From Psychroserpens sp041224425 (lineage in GTDB: Bacteria; Bacteroidota; Bacteroidia; Flavobacteriales; Flavobacteriaceae), in the NCBI RefSeq assembly GCF_041224425.1, contig NZ_JBGFGL010000071.1, positions 186,001 through 250,000 of the forward strand: 64,000 nt of DNA. Reading direction: 5' to 3'. How positions within the stretch are numbered: position 1 is the first letter of the stretch; the number at the start of each line of letters is the position of its first letter. Positions 50,083 through 59,096 of this stretch are shown piece by piece. A program made the position numbers and the translations under genes. A model generated the notes under the pieces. It was not told the DNA's origin and made no database searches. It saw nothing but the letters and a program-made list of their open reading frames with translations.

Positions 50083-50847
50083 ATGTTAATGTCAGAAATT
50101 CAACAAAAAATACAACATGCCATTGCACTTGATTTTGGAGAGATTTTTAATGAAAGTATAGAGTTGTTTAAAAAATCTTGGGTTCAAGGTTTGATTATTG
50201 TCTTGTTAACATTTGCGCTATCCATTCCTTTTATTGCTGTTATTTATATTCCCATGATAGCATTTGGTATTCTTGGTGAAAGTAATCCAAATGTGTTTGA
50301 AGACGTTGCGCCTTTAATTATGATTGTGTTCTTTGTGATTTTTATTTTGATGATGCTTTTTCTAATTGTAATCTCCTTAGGTCTAAAAGCGGCATTTTTT
50401 AGAATTTTATACAAATTCGATATGAATACAAATGAAAAAGAAGATTATTTTTTCTTTTTAAGACGCCCTTATTTGATGAAGACCATTAACTTGTCATTGG
50501 CCTACTTAGGAATCACACTTTTGGCTGCTATCTTGTGCTATCTGCCATTGTTTTATGTGTTGGTACCGCTAAATTTACTTCTGGTTGTTTATGCGTTTAA
50601 CCCAGATTTAACAGTTTCAAATCTAGTTAAGTTAAGTTTTGAATTAGGGAACAAAAAATGGCTCATCACCTTTGGGTTGATTTTCGTTTGTAGTTTCTTG
50701 GCTCAAATAGTAGGCTTTTTAATGTGTGGTGTGGGTATTCTTGTTACTGCTTCATTTGTTTCGATACCACTATATTTCATTTATAAAAAGGTTATTGGTT
50801 TCGAACCGCCAGAATATACTCAAATACAAGGCAATCAGAATTTTTGA
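50083..50847 (+). CDS. Hypothetical integral membrane protein
   Basis: A 254-residue protein with five or six membrane helices (about 37-60, 75-112, 145-185, 205-235). It has a short N-terminal amphipathic segment. It resembles the uncharacterised glycerophosphoryl-diester phosphodiesterase-like membrane regions of the DUF975 kind only in general shape. No catalytic motif. A second in-frame ATG at 50089 is an alternative start. Divergent from miaB and followed at 46 bases by the next gene. Function unknown. Confidence 0.75.
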   Translation: MLMSEIQQKIQHAIALDFGEIFNESIELFKKSWVQGLIIVLLTFALSIPFIAVIYIPMIAFGILGESNPNVFEDVAPLIMIVFFVIFILMMLFLIVISLGLKAAFFRILYKFDMNTNEKEDYFFFLRRPYLMKTINLSLAYLGITLLAAILCYLPLFYVLVPLNLLLVVYAFNPDLTVSNLVKLSFELGNKKWLITFGLIFVCSFLAQIVGFLMCGVGILVTASFVSIPLYFIYKKVIGFEPPEYTQIQGNQNF

Positions 50848-50893
50848 CGCAACCATTTGATTGCTATTGCATCTAAATGATAAATAGGTATCT

Positions 50894-51334
50894 ATGAAGT
50901 GTTTGAGGAATTTAATGTTTTTGGTTTGTATGCCATTATTGCTCATGAATACACAATGCGATGATGATGACATGCAAGTGAGTAACTGTGGCCAGCCTGC
51001 TGTTATCGACAGTGCTTTTTTTGATAATGCCGTTTCAGCTGAATTTAATTTAGTGGATTTTGACTTAAATGATGATTGTCTCACGGTTGAAATAGGAGCA
51101 AGCGGTTGTGATGGAAGTACTTGGAGTTTGGTTCTGGTAGATTCAGGTGCTGTAGCAGAATCGTCTCCAGAGCAGCGCTTTCTGAAATTGGTTTTTACTA
51201 ATGATGAGTCCTGTTTGGCGGTATTTACGCAAACAAGGGTTTTCAACCTATCGAATTTGCGTGTGGAAGGATCAAATCAAATAGTACTTCACATTGAAGG
51301 TCTTCCCGAATCTCTTGATTATATGTATCCATAA
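50894..51334 (+). CDS. Hypothetical small lipoprotein
   Basis: A 146-residue protein with a hydrophobic N-terminus ending in NTQCDDDD (Cys22), a poor lipobox but with an acid run directly after Cys that fits a surface-export signal. The mature part is beta-rich with four further Cys (CGQP, DDCLTVEIGASGCDG, ESCLAVF), likely forming disulfides. It may be a small secreted or surface lipoprotein. I recognise no family. The minus-strand frame in this region is a shadow. The gene ends at a terminator before topA. Confidence 0.75.
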   Translation: MKCLRNLMFLVCMPLLLMNTQCDDDDMQVSNCGQPAVIDSAFFDNAVSAEFNLVDFDLNDDCLTVEIGASGCDGSTWSLVLVDSGAVAESSPEQRFLKLVFTNDESCLAVFTQTRVFNLSNLRVEGSNQIVLHIEGLPESLDYMYP

Positions 51335-51353
51335 AGACTATAAATAAGTTATT

Positions 51354-51380
51354 AAAGCTCGATTTTATCGGGCTTTTTTT
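51354..51380 (+). terminator. Terminator before topA
   Basis: 10-base arms (51354-51363, 51367-51376) with one G-U pair, a 3-base loop, and a T-run. Confidence 0.8.
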
Positions 51381-51456
51381 ATGTTTTGTCGTATATTTTA
51401 TTGTGAATTTTTCTTATCGAAATTTTAAAAATTAGGGAGATAAATTTTTTTTCATA

Positions 51457-51464
51457 TACATTTG
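51457..51464 (+). promoter_or_regulatory. -7 promoter box for topA
   Basis: TACATTTG, exact TAnnTTTG, 19 bases upstream of the topA ATG. No TTG at -33. Confidence 0.5.
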
Positions 51465-51483
51465 TAGCCTGAAAAAATCAAAT

Positions 51484-53988
51484 ATGCCGAAGAATTTAGT
51501 TATTGTAGAGTCACCAGCAAAAGCCAAAACCATTGAGAAATTTTTAGGAAAGGATTTCAAGGTAGAATCGAGTTTTGGACATATTGCCGATTTGCCTTCA
51601 AAAGAATTGGGAGTAGACGTAGATGGTGATTTTAAACCTAAATATCAAGTTTCAAAAGACAAGAAAGAGGTCGTAAAAAAACTAAAGGCTTTAGCAAAGC
51701 AAGCTGAAATTGTATGGCTAGCTAGTGATGAGGATCGTGAAGGAGAGGCAATAGCATGGCATCTTGCTGAAACATTGGGTTTAGATAAGTCTAAAACCAA
51801 GCGTATTGTTTTTCATGAGATTACAAAATCAGCTATCAAAAAAGCCATTGAAAATCCGAGAGGTATTGATTATGATCTTGTTGATGCACAGCAAGCACGT
51901 CGTGTTCTAGATCGTATTGTTGGGTATGAGTTGTCTCCAGTATTATGGAGAAAGGTCAAAGGTGGCTTATCTGCTGGTCGTGTACAATCGGTTTCAGTAC
52001 GTTTAATAGTTGAGCGCGAACGTGAGATTCAAGACTTTAAGCCAGAAGTGTCTTACAGAATCGATGCTGAATTTTCAAATGAAGATGGCCAAAGCTTTAA
52101 AGCGAAACTTCCAAAGAATTTTTCTTCAAAGGAAGAGGCGTACGCTTTTTTGGAAGATAATATCAACGCAAACTTTAAAGTAGCAGATCTGACCAAAAAG
52201 CCGGCAAAAAAATCGCCAGCGGCACCATTTACAACTTCTACGCTACAACAGGAGGCTTCAAGAAAACTTGGGTTTTCTGTGAGTAGAACGATGGCAAATG
52301 CGCAACGACTTTACGAGGCAGGTTTGATTACATACATGAGAACTGATAGTGTGAACCTTTCAGATGAAGCTAGAAAAGGAGCAGAGGCTGAGATTGTAAA
52401 TGCCTACGGTTCAGAATTCAGTAAGCCTAGAAATTATAAAGGGAAAACCAAGGGAGCTCAAGAAGCTCACGAAGCGATTCGTCCAACCGATTTCACAAAG
52501 CACTCTTTAAATGCAGAGCGTGATCAAGCCAGATTATACGATTTAATTTGGAAGCGTGCCATTGCATCGCAAATGAGCGAGGCCGAATTAGAGCGTACCA
52601 ATGTTAAAATTGAGGCTTCAACGCATGGTGAAACCTTTACGGCTAATGGTGAGGTCATCACTTTTGAAGGATTTTTGAAAGTCTATCTTGAAGGGACAGA
52701 TGATGAAGATTTAGAGCAAGATGGGATGTTGCCAGCAATGCGTGTCAATGAGACTTTACTCAATAAATATATTACTGCAACCGAACGTTTCTCGCGTCCA
52801 CCTTATCGTTATACTGAAGCGTCATTGGTAAAACAATTGGAAGAATTGGGTATTGGTAGACCTTCTACTTACGCGCCTACAATTTCTACCATTCAGAATA
52901 GAAATTATGTTGAAAAAGGATCTAATGAAGGTGAAGAGCGAAATTATACACAACTTACTTTAGAAACTGGAAAGATTTCAGATGTCACCCTTACCGAGAA
53001 AGTGAATAGTGATAAAGGAAAACTCGTTCCAACAGATATTGGAATGATTGTGACCGATTTTTTAGTAAATCACTTTGGAAACATTTTAGATTATAATTTT
53101 ACAGCTAAGGTAGAAGCTGATTTTGATGAAATTGCTGAAGGCAAGGAAGATTGGACCCAGATGATGAAGGAGTTTTACGGTAATTTCCATCCGAAGGTTG
53201 AGGATGTTGCTGAGAATGCCGAGCGTGAATCTGGTGAACGTATTTTAGGAACCGATCCGAAAACAGGAAAACAAGTAAGTGTTCGTTTAGGCAAATTCGG
53301 ACCTATGGTTCAAATAGGAACAGTTGACGATGAAGAAAAACCTCAGTTTGCAAGTTTGTCTCCAGATCAGCAATTAACAACCATTACTTATGAAGAAGCA
53401 ATGGAGTTGTTCAAGCTTCCTAAAGAATTAGGAACCTATGAAGGTGAAACTATAGAGGTTAATAATGGACGTTATGGACCTTATGTGAAATTCGGAAAGA
53501 AATTCGTATCCCTTCCAGCAGGAACGAATCCGTTGGATGTAGAATTAGATCAAGCCATTGAACTGATCAAGGAGAAACAAAAAGCTGACGCTCCTATATA
53601 TATGTATAAAGATTTACCTGTTCAAAAAGGGAAAGGTAGATTTGGTCCTTACATAAAATGGAATAATATGTTTATCAATGTTAATAAGAAATACGATTGG
53701 GATCATTTATCCGAAAGTGACATTGAGGAATTAATTGAAGATAAAATCCAAAAAGAAAAGGATAAGCTCATCCATAATTGGGAAGATGAAGGTATACGTG
53801 TTGAAAAGGCGCGTTGGGGAAGACACAGAATTATAAAGGGTAAAACCAAAGTTGAGCTTCCAAAAACAATTGACGTTTCAGATATGTCATTAGAAGAAGC
53901 AAAATCGTATCTTGCGGAAAAAGCACCTAAGAAAAAAGCGGCTGCTAAAAAAAGAACTACTAAAAAGAAAACGACTTCTAAAAAATAA
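51484..53988 (+). CDS. topA: DNA topoisomerase I
   Basis: Relaxes negatively supercoiled DNA; type IA enzyme of 834 residues. The Toprim domain starts with LVIVESPAKAKTIEKFLG and has the acidic DEDREGEAIAWHL. The active Tyr is in AGLITYMRTDS, and GIGRPSTYAPTIS follows. Instead of C4 zinc fingers the C-terminus has repeated modules (about 590-790; ILGTDPKTGKQVSVRLGKFGPMVQIG, VNNGRYGPYVKFGKKFVSLP, GKGRFGPYIKW) and a Lys-rich tail of 25 residues. It is the first gene of a run with the arginase-like gene 5 bases later. Confidence 0.97.
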   Translation: MPKNLVIVESPAKAKTIEKFLGKDFKVESSFGHIADLPSKELGVDVDGDFKPKYQVSKDKKEVVKKLKALAKQAEIVWLASDEDREGEAIAWHLAETLGLDKSKTKRIVFHEITKSAIKKAIENPRGIDYDLVDAQQARRVLDRIVGYELSPVLWRKVKGGLSAGRVQSVSVRLIVEREREIQDFKPEVSYRIDAEFSNEDGQSFKAKLPKNFSSKEEAYAFLEDNINANFKVADLTKKPAKKSPAAPFTTSTLQQEASRKLGFSVSRTMANAQRLYEAGLITYMRTDSVNLSDEARKGAEAEIVNAYGSEFSKPRNYKGKTKGAQEAHEAIRPTDFTKHSLNAERDQARLYDLIWKRAIASQMSEAELERTNVKIEASTHGETFTANGEVITFEGFLKVYLEGTDDEDLEQDGMLPAMRVNETLLNKYITATERFSRPPYRYTEASLVKQLEELGIGRPSTYAPTISTIQNRNYVEKGSNEGEERNYTQLTLETGKISDVTLTEKVNSDKGKLVPTDIGMIVTDFLVNHFGNILDYNFTAKVEADFDEIAEGKEDWTQMMKEFYGNFHPKVEDVAENAERESGERILGTDPKTGKQVSVRLGKFGPMVQIGTVDDEEKPQFASLSPDQQLTTITYEEAMELFKLPKELGTYEGETIEVNNGRYGPYVKFGKKFVSLPAGTNPLDVELDQAIELIKEKQKADAPIYMYKDLPVQKGKGRFGPYIKWNNMFINVNKKYDWDHLSESDIEELIEDKIQKEKDKLIHNWEDEGIRVEKARWGRHRIIKGKTKVELPKTIDVSDMSLEEAKSYLAEKAPKKKAAAKKRTTKKKTTSKK

Positions 53989-53993
53989 TACGA

Positions 53994-55160
53994 ATGAATT
54001 TTAGTTTCCTGTCTCCTGTTTCAGATGATGTTTTAGCTCACAATGAACTACTATCTGAACAAGCGCTGGGCAAAAAAATTAAGATTCACTCTGCACAAAA
54101 TGGTATTCCAGATTTAGATGGTGTTGAGTTGGTAATCATTGGAGTGAAAGAAAATCGCAATGATGTTAACTATATGGGAGAAGAATTAAACTTTGGTACC
54201 ATTCGTACAGCATTGTATTCTTTGTTTCCTGGAAATTGGCATACAAATATTGCAGACTTAGGTGATATTCCTTCAGGAGCCACAGTTGAAGATTCGTATT
54301 ATGCCGTCAAAACAATTATATCAGTTTTACTTGAGAAAAAAATCATTCCTATTATTATAGGTGGAAGTCAAGATTTGACCTATCCAAACTATAGAGCTTA
54401 CGATACCATGGCTCCAATGGTCAATATAGTGAACGTTGACAGTAACTTCGATCTGGGAGACGCCTCAGTTGAAATGAAGAACAATAGTTTCCTCGGAAAG
54501 ATCATATTGGAAAAGCCCTATAACCTATTTAATTATTCAGCTATAGGCTATCAAACCTATTTTAATTCGCAAGAGGAAATCGATTTAATGGAAAAGCTCT
54601 ATTTTGAAGCTTATCGTTTAGGTGAAGTTACCTCTCATATCAATATGGTGGAACCTGTAATGCGTGATGCGCATATCGTTACTATGGATTTGAAATCTAT
54701 TCGAGCAGCTGAAGTAGGAGCCAAACAGAAGTTTTCACCTAATGGTTTTAGCGGAAAAGAGATTTGTGCTATATCAAGATATGCAGGAATAAGCAATAAA
54801 GTATCATCGTTCGGTATTTACGAGTTTAAGTCAACTACTGAATTAGATGCAACACCAATGTTGATATCACAAATTATATGGTATTTTATCGAAGGCGTCA
54901 ATTGTAGAATTAATGATGATGATTTCACCGACGAAAAGAGTTATCAAAAGTTCAATGTTTTGATTGAAGATGACGAGCTTATTTTTTATAAAAGTATAAA
55001 GACTGGGCGTTGGTGGATTGAGATTCCTTTTTTGCCAGATGTTAATAATAAATTAAAAAAGCATACGTTATTACCATGCATGCATGAGGATTATGTTGAG
55101 GCAAGTCAAGGAAAAATACCTGAAAGATGGTATAAAGCGTACAAAAAAAACAGTTTTTAG
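53994..55160 (+). CDS. Arginase/formimidoylglutamase-fold protein with lost metal ligands
   Basis: A 388-residue protein of the ureohydrolase fold. The three metal-binding blocks are recognisable but altered. GGxHS/D is IIGGSQDLTY (Gln126 for His), DAHxD is VDSNFDLGD (Asp149 and Asp153 kept, Asn151 for His), and SxDxD is TMDLKSI (Asp232 kept, Lys234 for Asp). Three of six manganese ligands are lost, so ordinary ureohydrolase activity is not expected. The gene is 5 bases after topA and 190 bases ahead of gldK, a neighbourhood that I recall as common in flavobacteria. Automatic annotation as formimidoylglutamase is probably wrong in function. Confidence 0.85.
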   Translation: MNFSFLSPVSDDVLAHNELLSEQALGKKIKIHSAQNGIPDLDGVELVIIGVKENRNDVNYMGEELNFGTIRTALYSLFPGNWHTNIADLGDIPSGATVEDSYYAVKTIISVLLEKKIIPIIIGGSQDLTYPNYRAYDTMAPMVNIVNVDSNFDLGDASVEMKNNSFLGKIILEKPYNLFNYSAIGYQTYFNSQEEIDLMEKLYFEAYRLGEVTSHINMVEPVMRDAHIVTMDLKSIRAAEVGAKQKFSPNGFSGKEICAISRYAGISNKVSSFGIYEFKSTTELDATPMLISQIIWYFIEGVNCRINDDDFTDEKSYQKFNVLIEDDELIFYKSIKTGRWWIEIPFLPDVNNKLKKHTLLPCMHEDYVEASQGKIPERWYKAYKKNSF

Positions 55161-55236
55161 GTGTTTTTCTCCGTAAAAGTTTAACGTTTTTTTAATCGAC
55201 GAAATGTTAACTTTACAGGATGAAATGCAAAAAAAC

Positions 55237-55259
55237 TGTAAAAAAAATTGTTTTTTACA
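55237..55259. repeat. AT-rich palindrome TGTAAAAAA-N5-TTTTTTACA upstream of gldK
   Basis: 9-base perfect arms with a 5-base spacer, overlapping the -33 TTG of the promoter. It could be an operator, or by A/T stem a weak terminator of the arginase-like gene. Confidence 0.5.
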
Positions 55260-55278
55260 AAATATATAAATATGTTTA
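55248..55278 (+). promoter_or_regulatory. Probable promoter of gldKLMN
   Basis: TTG (55248-55250), 20 bases, then TATGTTTA (55271-55278), 7 of 8 conserved bases counted with free Ns. It is 71 bases ahead of the gldK ATG. Confidence 0.5.
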
Positions 55279-55349
55279 CTGCCTTAAAAAAAATAAACCC
55301 TTTTCTAAGGTGTAATTTAACAACTAAAATAATTTAACCTCGAGTTTCT

Positions 55350-56720
55350 ATGAATATTAAGAAGTTTGCTTTATTAACCGCTGTTTTAGCTCTATTGGTC
55401 AGTTGTGGCTCTGGTGACAGAGGAGAACTGGTAGGAGTTAAAGGAAAGAAATGGCATCCTGAAAAACCTTATGGTATGGCACTTGTTCCAGGTGGAGCAT
55501 TTATCATGGGTAAATCGGATGATGATCTAGCAGGTGTACAAGATGCACCAACAAAAACAGTTACTGTAAGAGCGTTCTATATGGACGAAACCGAAATAAC
55601 AAATAGTGAGTACCGCGAGTTTGTATATTGGGTTAGAGACTCCATTTTAAGAACCAAATTGGCAATCTTGGCCGATGAGATTGGTGAAACTCCTGGTAAT
55701 GGAGGTATTGGAGAATTTGCGTTCAACGATGCGGATCCAGAAAACATGACTGTGTATGAAAAATACATGTACGATAACTATAGCGGACTTGGACCTACAG
55801 GATACGAAGGTAGAAAGTTAAATCACGATGTGGATTTGATTTTTGATACTGAAGATTATCCAGATGAGTATTACGCTGAGGTTATGGATACCATGTATCT
55901 TCCTATTGAAGAGTCTTACAATGGACAACGTACTTGGGATGTGAAGAAATTCAAGTTCCAATATAAGTATATGGATATTCAAAAAGCTGCTAAAGATAGA
56001 AGCTTAAGACGTAGAGATGTGATTGTAACTGAAGAAGTTGAAGTGTATCCAGATACAACGGCTTGGATTCGTGATTTCTCATATTCTTACAACGAGCCAA
56101 TGCACAATGATTATTTCTGGCATGATGCTTATGGAGATTATCCTGTAGTTGGTGTGTCTTGGAAACAAGCTAATGCGTTCTGTCAGTGGAGAACTCTTAA
56201 AAAGAATGCTTATCAAAAAAGTAAAGGAAAACCTTTTGTGAATAAATTTAGATTGCCTTCTGAAGCAGAATGGGAATACGCAGCAAGAGGTGGATTACAA
56301 GGAGCAACTTATCCTTGGGGTGGACCTTATGCCAAAAATGACAGAGGTTGTTTTATGGCTAACTTCAAACCTCTTAGAGGTGATTACGCTGCCGATCAAG
56401 CATTATATACAGTAGAAGCTGACGCTTATGAGCCAAATGACTTTGATCTGTACAATATGGCTGGTAATGTTTCAGAATGGGTACATGGATCTTACGATCC
56501 TGCATCTTATGAATATTCAGCAACTTTTAATCCAACCGTTAATGATCCAGATAACGAGCGTAAAGTTGTTCGTGGTGGTTCTTGGAAAGATGTTGCTTAC
56601 TTCTTGCAGGTAAGTTCAAGAGATTATGAGTATGCTGATTCAGCAAGAAGCTATATCGGATTTAGAACGGTTCAAGATTATATGGGAACTGAAGTTACTA
56701 AAAACGCAGCTACAAACTAA
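55350..56720 (+). CDS. gldK: T9SS ring lipoprotein GldK (PorK homologue)
   Basis: Outer-membrane lipoprotein of the type IX secretion and gliding machinery; forms a periplasmic ring with GldN. It has 456 residues: signal peptide with Cys19 in LLVSCGSGD, then an FGE-sulfatase (formylglycine-generating enzyme-like) fold with PGGAFIMGKSDDD, YMDETEITNSEYREF, FRLPSEAEWEYAARGG, NVSEWVHGSY and VVRGGSWKD. The catalytic Cys pair of true FGE is not apparent. It is the first of gldK-gldL-gldM-gldN and spacing of 74, 59 and 44 bases joins them. Confidence 0.97.
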   Translation: MNIKKFALLTAVLALLVSCGSGDRGELVGVKGKKWHPEKPYGMALVPGGAFIMGKSDDDLAGVQDAPTKTVTVRAFYMDETEITNSEYREFVYWVRDSILRTKLAILADEIGETPGNGGIGEFAFNDADPENMTVYEKYMYDNYSGLGPTGYEGRKLNHDVDLIFDTEDYPDEYYAEVMDTMYLPIEESYNGQRTWDVKKFKFQYKYMDIQKAAKDRSLRRRDVIVTEEVEVYPDTTAWIRDFSYSYNEPMHNDYFWHDAYGDYPVVGVSWKQANAFCQWRTLKKNAYQKSKGKPFVNKFRLPSEAEWEYAARGGLQGATYPWGGPYAKNDRGCFMANFKPLRGDYAADQALYTVEADAYEPNDFDLYNMAGNVSEWVHGSYDPASYEYSATFNPTVNDPDNERKVVRGGSWKDVAYFLQVSSRDYEYADSARSYIGFRTVQDYMGTEVTKNAATN

Positions 56721-56794
56721 GCAATTAATTAACTAAACTAAATATTTAATCTACTAAGTTCAAGCAACTTAATTAAAACTAAAAAACAGAAATT

Positions 56795-57427
56795 ATGGCA
56801 CAGAATGGAAAGATAACCTTGACTAATATGATCTACGGATTAGGAGCGGCAATTGTAATCGTAGGAGCTCTATTTAAAATCCAACATTGGCCTTTCGGAT
56901 CAGAAATCCTTACTCTTGGGATGATTGTTGAGGCATTGGTATTTACGTATTCCGCTTTTGAAAGACAACAATCAGAATTGGATTGGTCTTTAGTATATCC
57001 TGAATTAGCAGGTGGAGCATCAACAGGGAAAAAGGCTAAAGAAGAGCCTAAGGATGCTGAAGGTTTATTATCTAAAAAGTTAGATAACTTATTAAAAGAA
57101 GCTAAAATCGATGGTGCTTTAATGTCAAGCTTAGGCGAAAGCATCAAAAATTTTGAAGGAGCTGCTAAAGGAATTAGTCCAACTGTTGACGCTATGGCTG
57201 CTCAAAAGAAATACAGCGAAGAAATGTCTTTGGCAGCAGCTCAAATGGAATCTTTGAACAGTCTTTACAAAGTTCAGATGGAAAGTGCTAATCGCCAAGC
57301 TGCAATCAACGAAGAAGCTGTTGAAAATGCAACTAAATTGAAAGAACAAATGCAATCATTGGCATCAAACCTATCGTCACTTAACGGTGTTTACGGTGGT
57401 ATGCTTTCTGCAATGAATAAAAGTTAA
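56795..57427 (+). CDS. gldL: T9SS motor protein GldL (PorL homologue)
   Basis: Inner-membrane stator-like protein that with GldM converts proton motive force. It has 210 residues: two membrane helices (about 10-30, 40-60) with ALFKIQHWPFGSEILTLGMIVEALVFTYSAFE, including the Glu-rich, charged residues in the membrane region that are critical in the family, and a cytoplasmic coiled-coil (about 100-205). Located between gldK and gldM. Confidence 0.97.
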   Translation: MAQNGKITLTNMIYGLGAAIVIVGALFKIQHWPFGSEILTLGMIVEALVFTYSAFERQQSELDWSLVYPELAGGASTGKKAKEEPKDAEGLLSKKLDNLLKEAKIDGALMSSLGESIKNFEGAAKGISPTVDAMAAQKKYSEEMSLAAAQMESLNSLYKVQMESANRQAAINEEAVENATKLKEQMQSLASNLSSLNGVYGGMLSAMNKS

Positions 57428-57486
57428 TTAGTTTTTTAAGACTAATCTGATACTAATCTATTAACAACTAAAAAAACTAATTTAAA

Positions 57487-59052
57487 ATGGCAGGAGGAAA
57501 ATTATCTGCAAGGCAGAAAATGATTAACTTAATGTACTTGGTATTTATCGCGATGATGGCGATGAATATGTCAAAAGAAGTACTGTCCGCTTTCGGATTA
57601 ATGGAAAAAAAGTTTTCTGATGCAAATGAAGTAACGACTGATATGAATGAGAAGTTACTTGCAAATCTTGAAACGAAAGCCGAAGAAAAGCCAGCTGAAT
57701 TTGCTGTAGCTGCAAACAAGGCCAAGGAAATCAGCAGAACATCTGAAGATTTTTATAAGTATATTGAAACTCTTAAGGCAGACTTGATCAAGCAAGGACA
57801 ATACGAAATTGATCCTGAAACTGGTAAATTGCCTTTTGAAGCAATGGACAAAACCGATATTCTTGATGAAGCTTGGTTTACGGGTGACCGTTTAACTAAA
57901 AAAGGTCAGGAAGTGATGTCTAAGATTCAAGAATACAAAAGCCAGATCAAAGAAATCATTGGTGAAGATGTAAAGTACACAAAAGCAATTGAGAACTTTG
58001 AAAAGCGTTTCAGCACAGAGCCTGTTGAAAACAAAGATGGAAAGAAAATCGATTGGTTAGATTACCACTTTAAGGGATTCCCAGCGATTGCTTCTTACAC
58101 AAAGTTAACAGCGATGCAAAATGATGTTAAAGTAACTGAAGCGAACATGTTTAATGTTTTCTTGGGTAATACTTTAGATGAAGCGGTTTCACTTAAAAAC
58201 TACCAAGCTATCGTTATTGCTGACAAATCAGCATTCTTTGCTGGTGAAAAATTCCAAGGTAAAGTTGTTCTTGGAAAATACGCTAATGTAACACCAACAG
58301 GATTAAGTATTTCTGGATCTGCAGTTGATTTAGAAAATGCTATCGATTCAACTGGAGCTGCACGTTTGGAATTTAACGTTGGTGGTGTTGGTGAGCATGA
58401 AATCGATGGTAACTTTACCTTCTTAGAAGATGGTAAGCCATTAGAAATTCCAATTAAAGGAAACTATGTCGTGGTTCCAAGGCCAAATTCAGCAACGATT
58501 TCTGCGGATAAAATGAACGTTGTCTATCGTGGTGTTGTAAATCCAATGACAATCTCATTTGCTGGTGTTCCAGATAACAAAGTATCTGCTTCAGCTGCTG
58601 GACTTAAAAGAGCATCAGGAATGGGCAAATATACTATGGTTCCAACTTCCGGTAGAGAAGTTACTATAAATGTAACAGCAACTTTAGACGATGGTTCTAA
58701 AGTAAGTGATAAAGCTGTTTTTAGAATCAAGGATATTCCAAAGCCAGCTGGACAGATGGCAGGTCAGATAGGTACTGCTAAATTACCAAGAAATAACGTA
58801 GAAATTGGTCGTGTTGAAGCTGTTCTAGAAGATTTCGATTTTGATTTACCGTTAACTGTAACAGGATTTAAAATCAAAGTTGAAGGAAAACCTTCTGTAA
58901 CTTGTTCTGGAAATAGACTGAATGGTGCAGCGAAAACTGCTTTAAGAAGTGCTAAAAGAGGCTCTCAAGTTCAAATTTTTGATATCAAATCAAGAAGTAA
59001 TGGTCCTGCTATTAAACCAGCAACACCACTTGTAATTGAGTTGACTAACTAA
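57487..59052 (+). CDS. gldM: T9SS motor protein GldM (PorM homologue)
   Basis: Inner-membrane anchored, periplasm-spanning partner of GldL. It has 521 residues: one membrane helix near the N-terminus (about 12-30, INLMYLVFIAMMAMNMSKEV) and a rod of four periplasmic domains (about 60-515). Family blocks are FAVAANKAKEISRTSEDFYKYIETLK, YVVVPRPNSATISADKMNVVYRGVVNPM and FRIKDIPKPAGQMAGQ. The C-terminal domains contact the GldK/N ring. Confidence 0.97.
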   Translation: MAGGKLSARQKMINLMYLVFIAMMAMNMSKEVLSAFGLMEKKFSDANEVTTDMNEKLLANLETKAEEKPAEFAVAANKAKEISRTSEDFYKYIETLKADLIKQGQYEIDPETGKLPFEAMDKTDILDEAWFTGDRLTKKGQEVMSKIQEYKSQIKEIIGEDVKYTKAIENFEKRFSTEPVENKDGKKIDWLDYHFKGFPAIASYTKLTAMQNDVKVTEANMFNVFLGNTLDEAVSLKNYQAIVIADKSAFFAGEKFQGKVVLGKYANVTPTGLSISGSAVDLENAIDSTGAARLEFNVGGVGEHEIDGNFTFLEDGKPLEIPIKGNYVVVPRPNSATISADKMNVVYRGVVNPMTISFAGVPDNKVSASAAGLKRASGMGKYTMVPTSGREVTINVTATLDDGSKVSDKAVFRIKDIPKPAGQMAGQIGTAKLPRNNVEIGRVEAVLEDFDFDLPLTVTGFKIKVEGKPSVTCSGNRLNGAAKTALRSAKRGSQVQIFDIKSRSNGPAIKPATPLVIELTN

Positions 59053-59096
59053 AACAACCTGCTTTTAGATTAAACCCAAATTAATATTGAGAAAAG

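Noticed and set aside
50770..51246. 158-codon minus-strand frame opposite the small lipoprotein
   Set aside because: Low-complexity translation without domain; the plus frame has a signal peptide, Cys pattern and terminator.
55220..55349. Possible riboswitch or small RNA upstream of gldK
   Set aside because: Only an AT palindrome and promoter boxes are visible; no conserved aptamer fold that I recognise.
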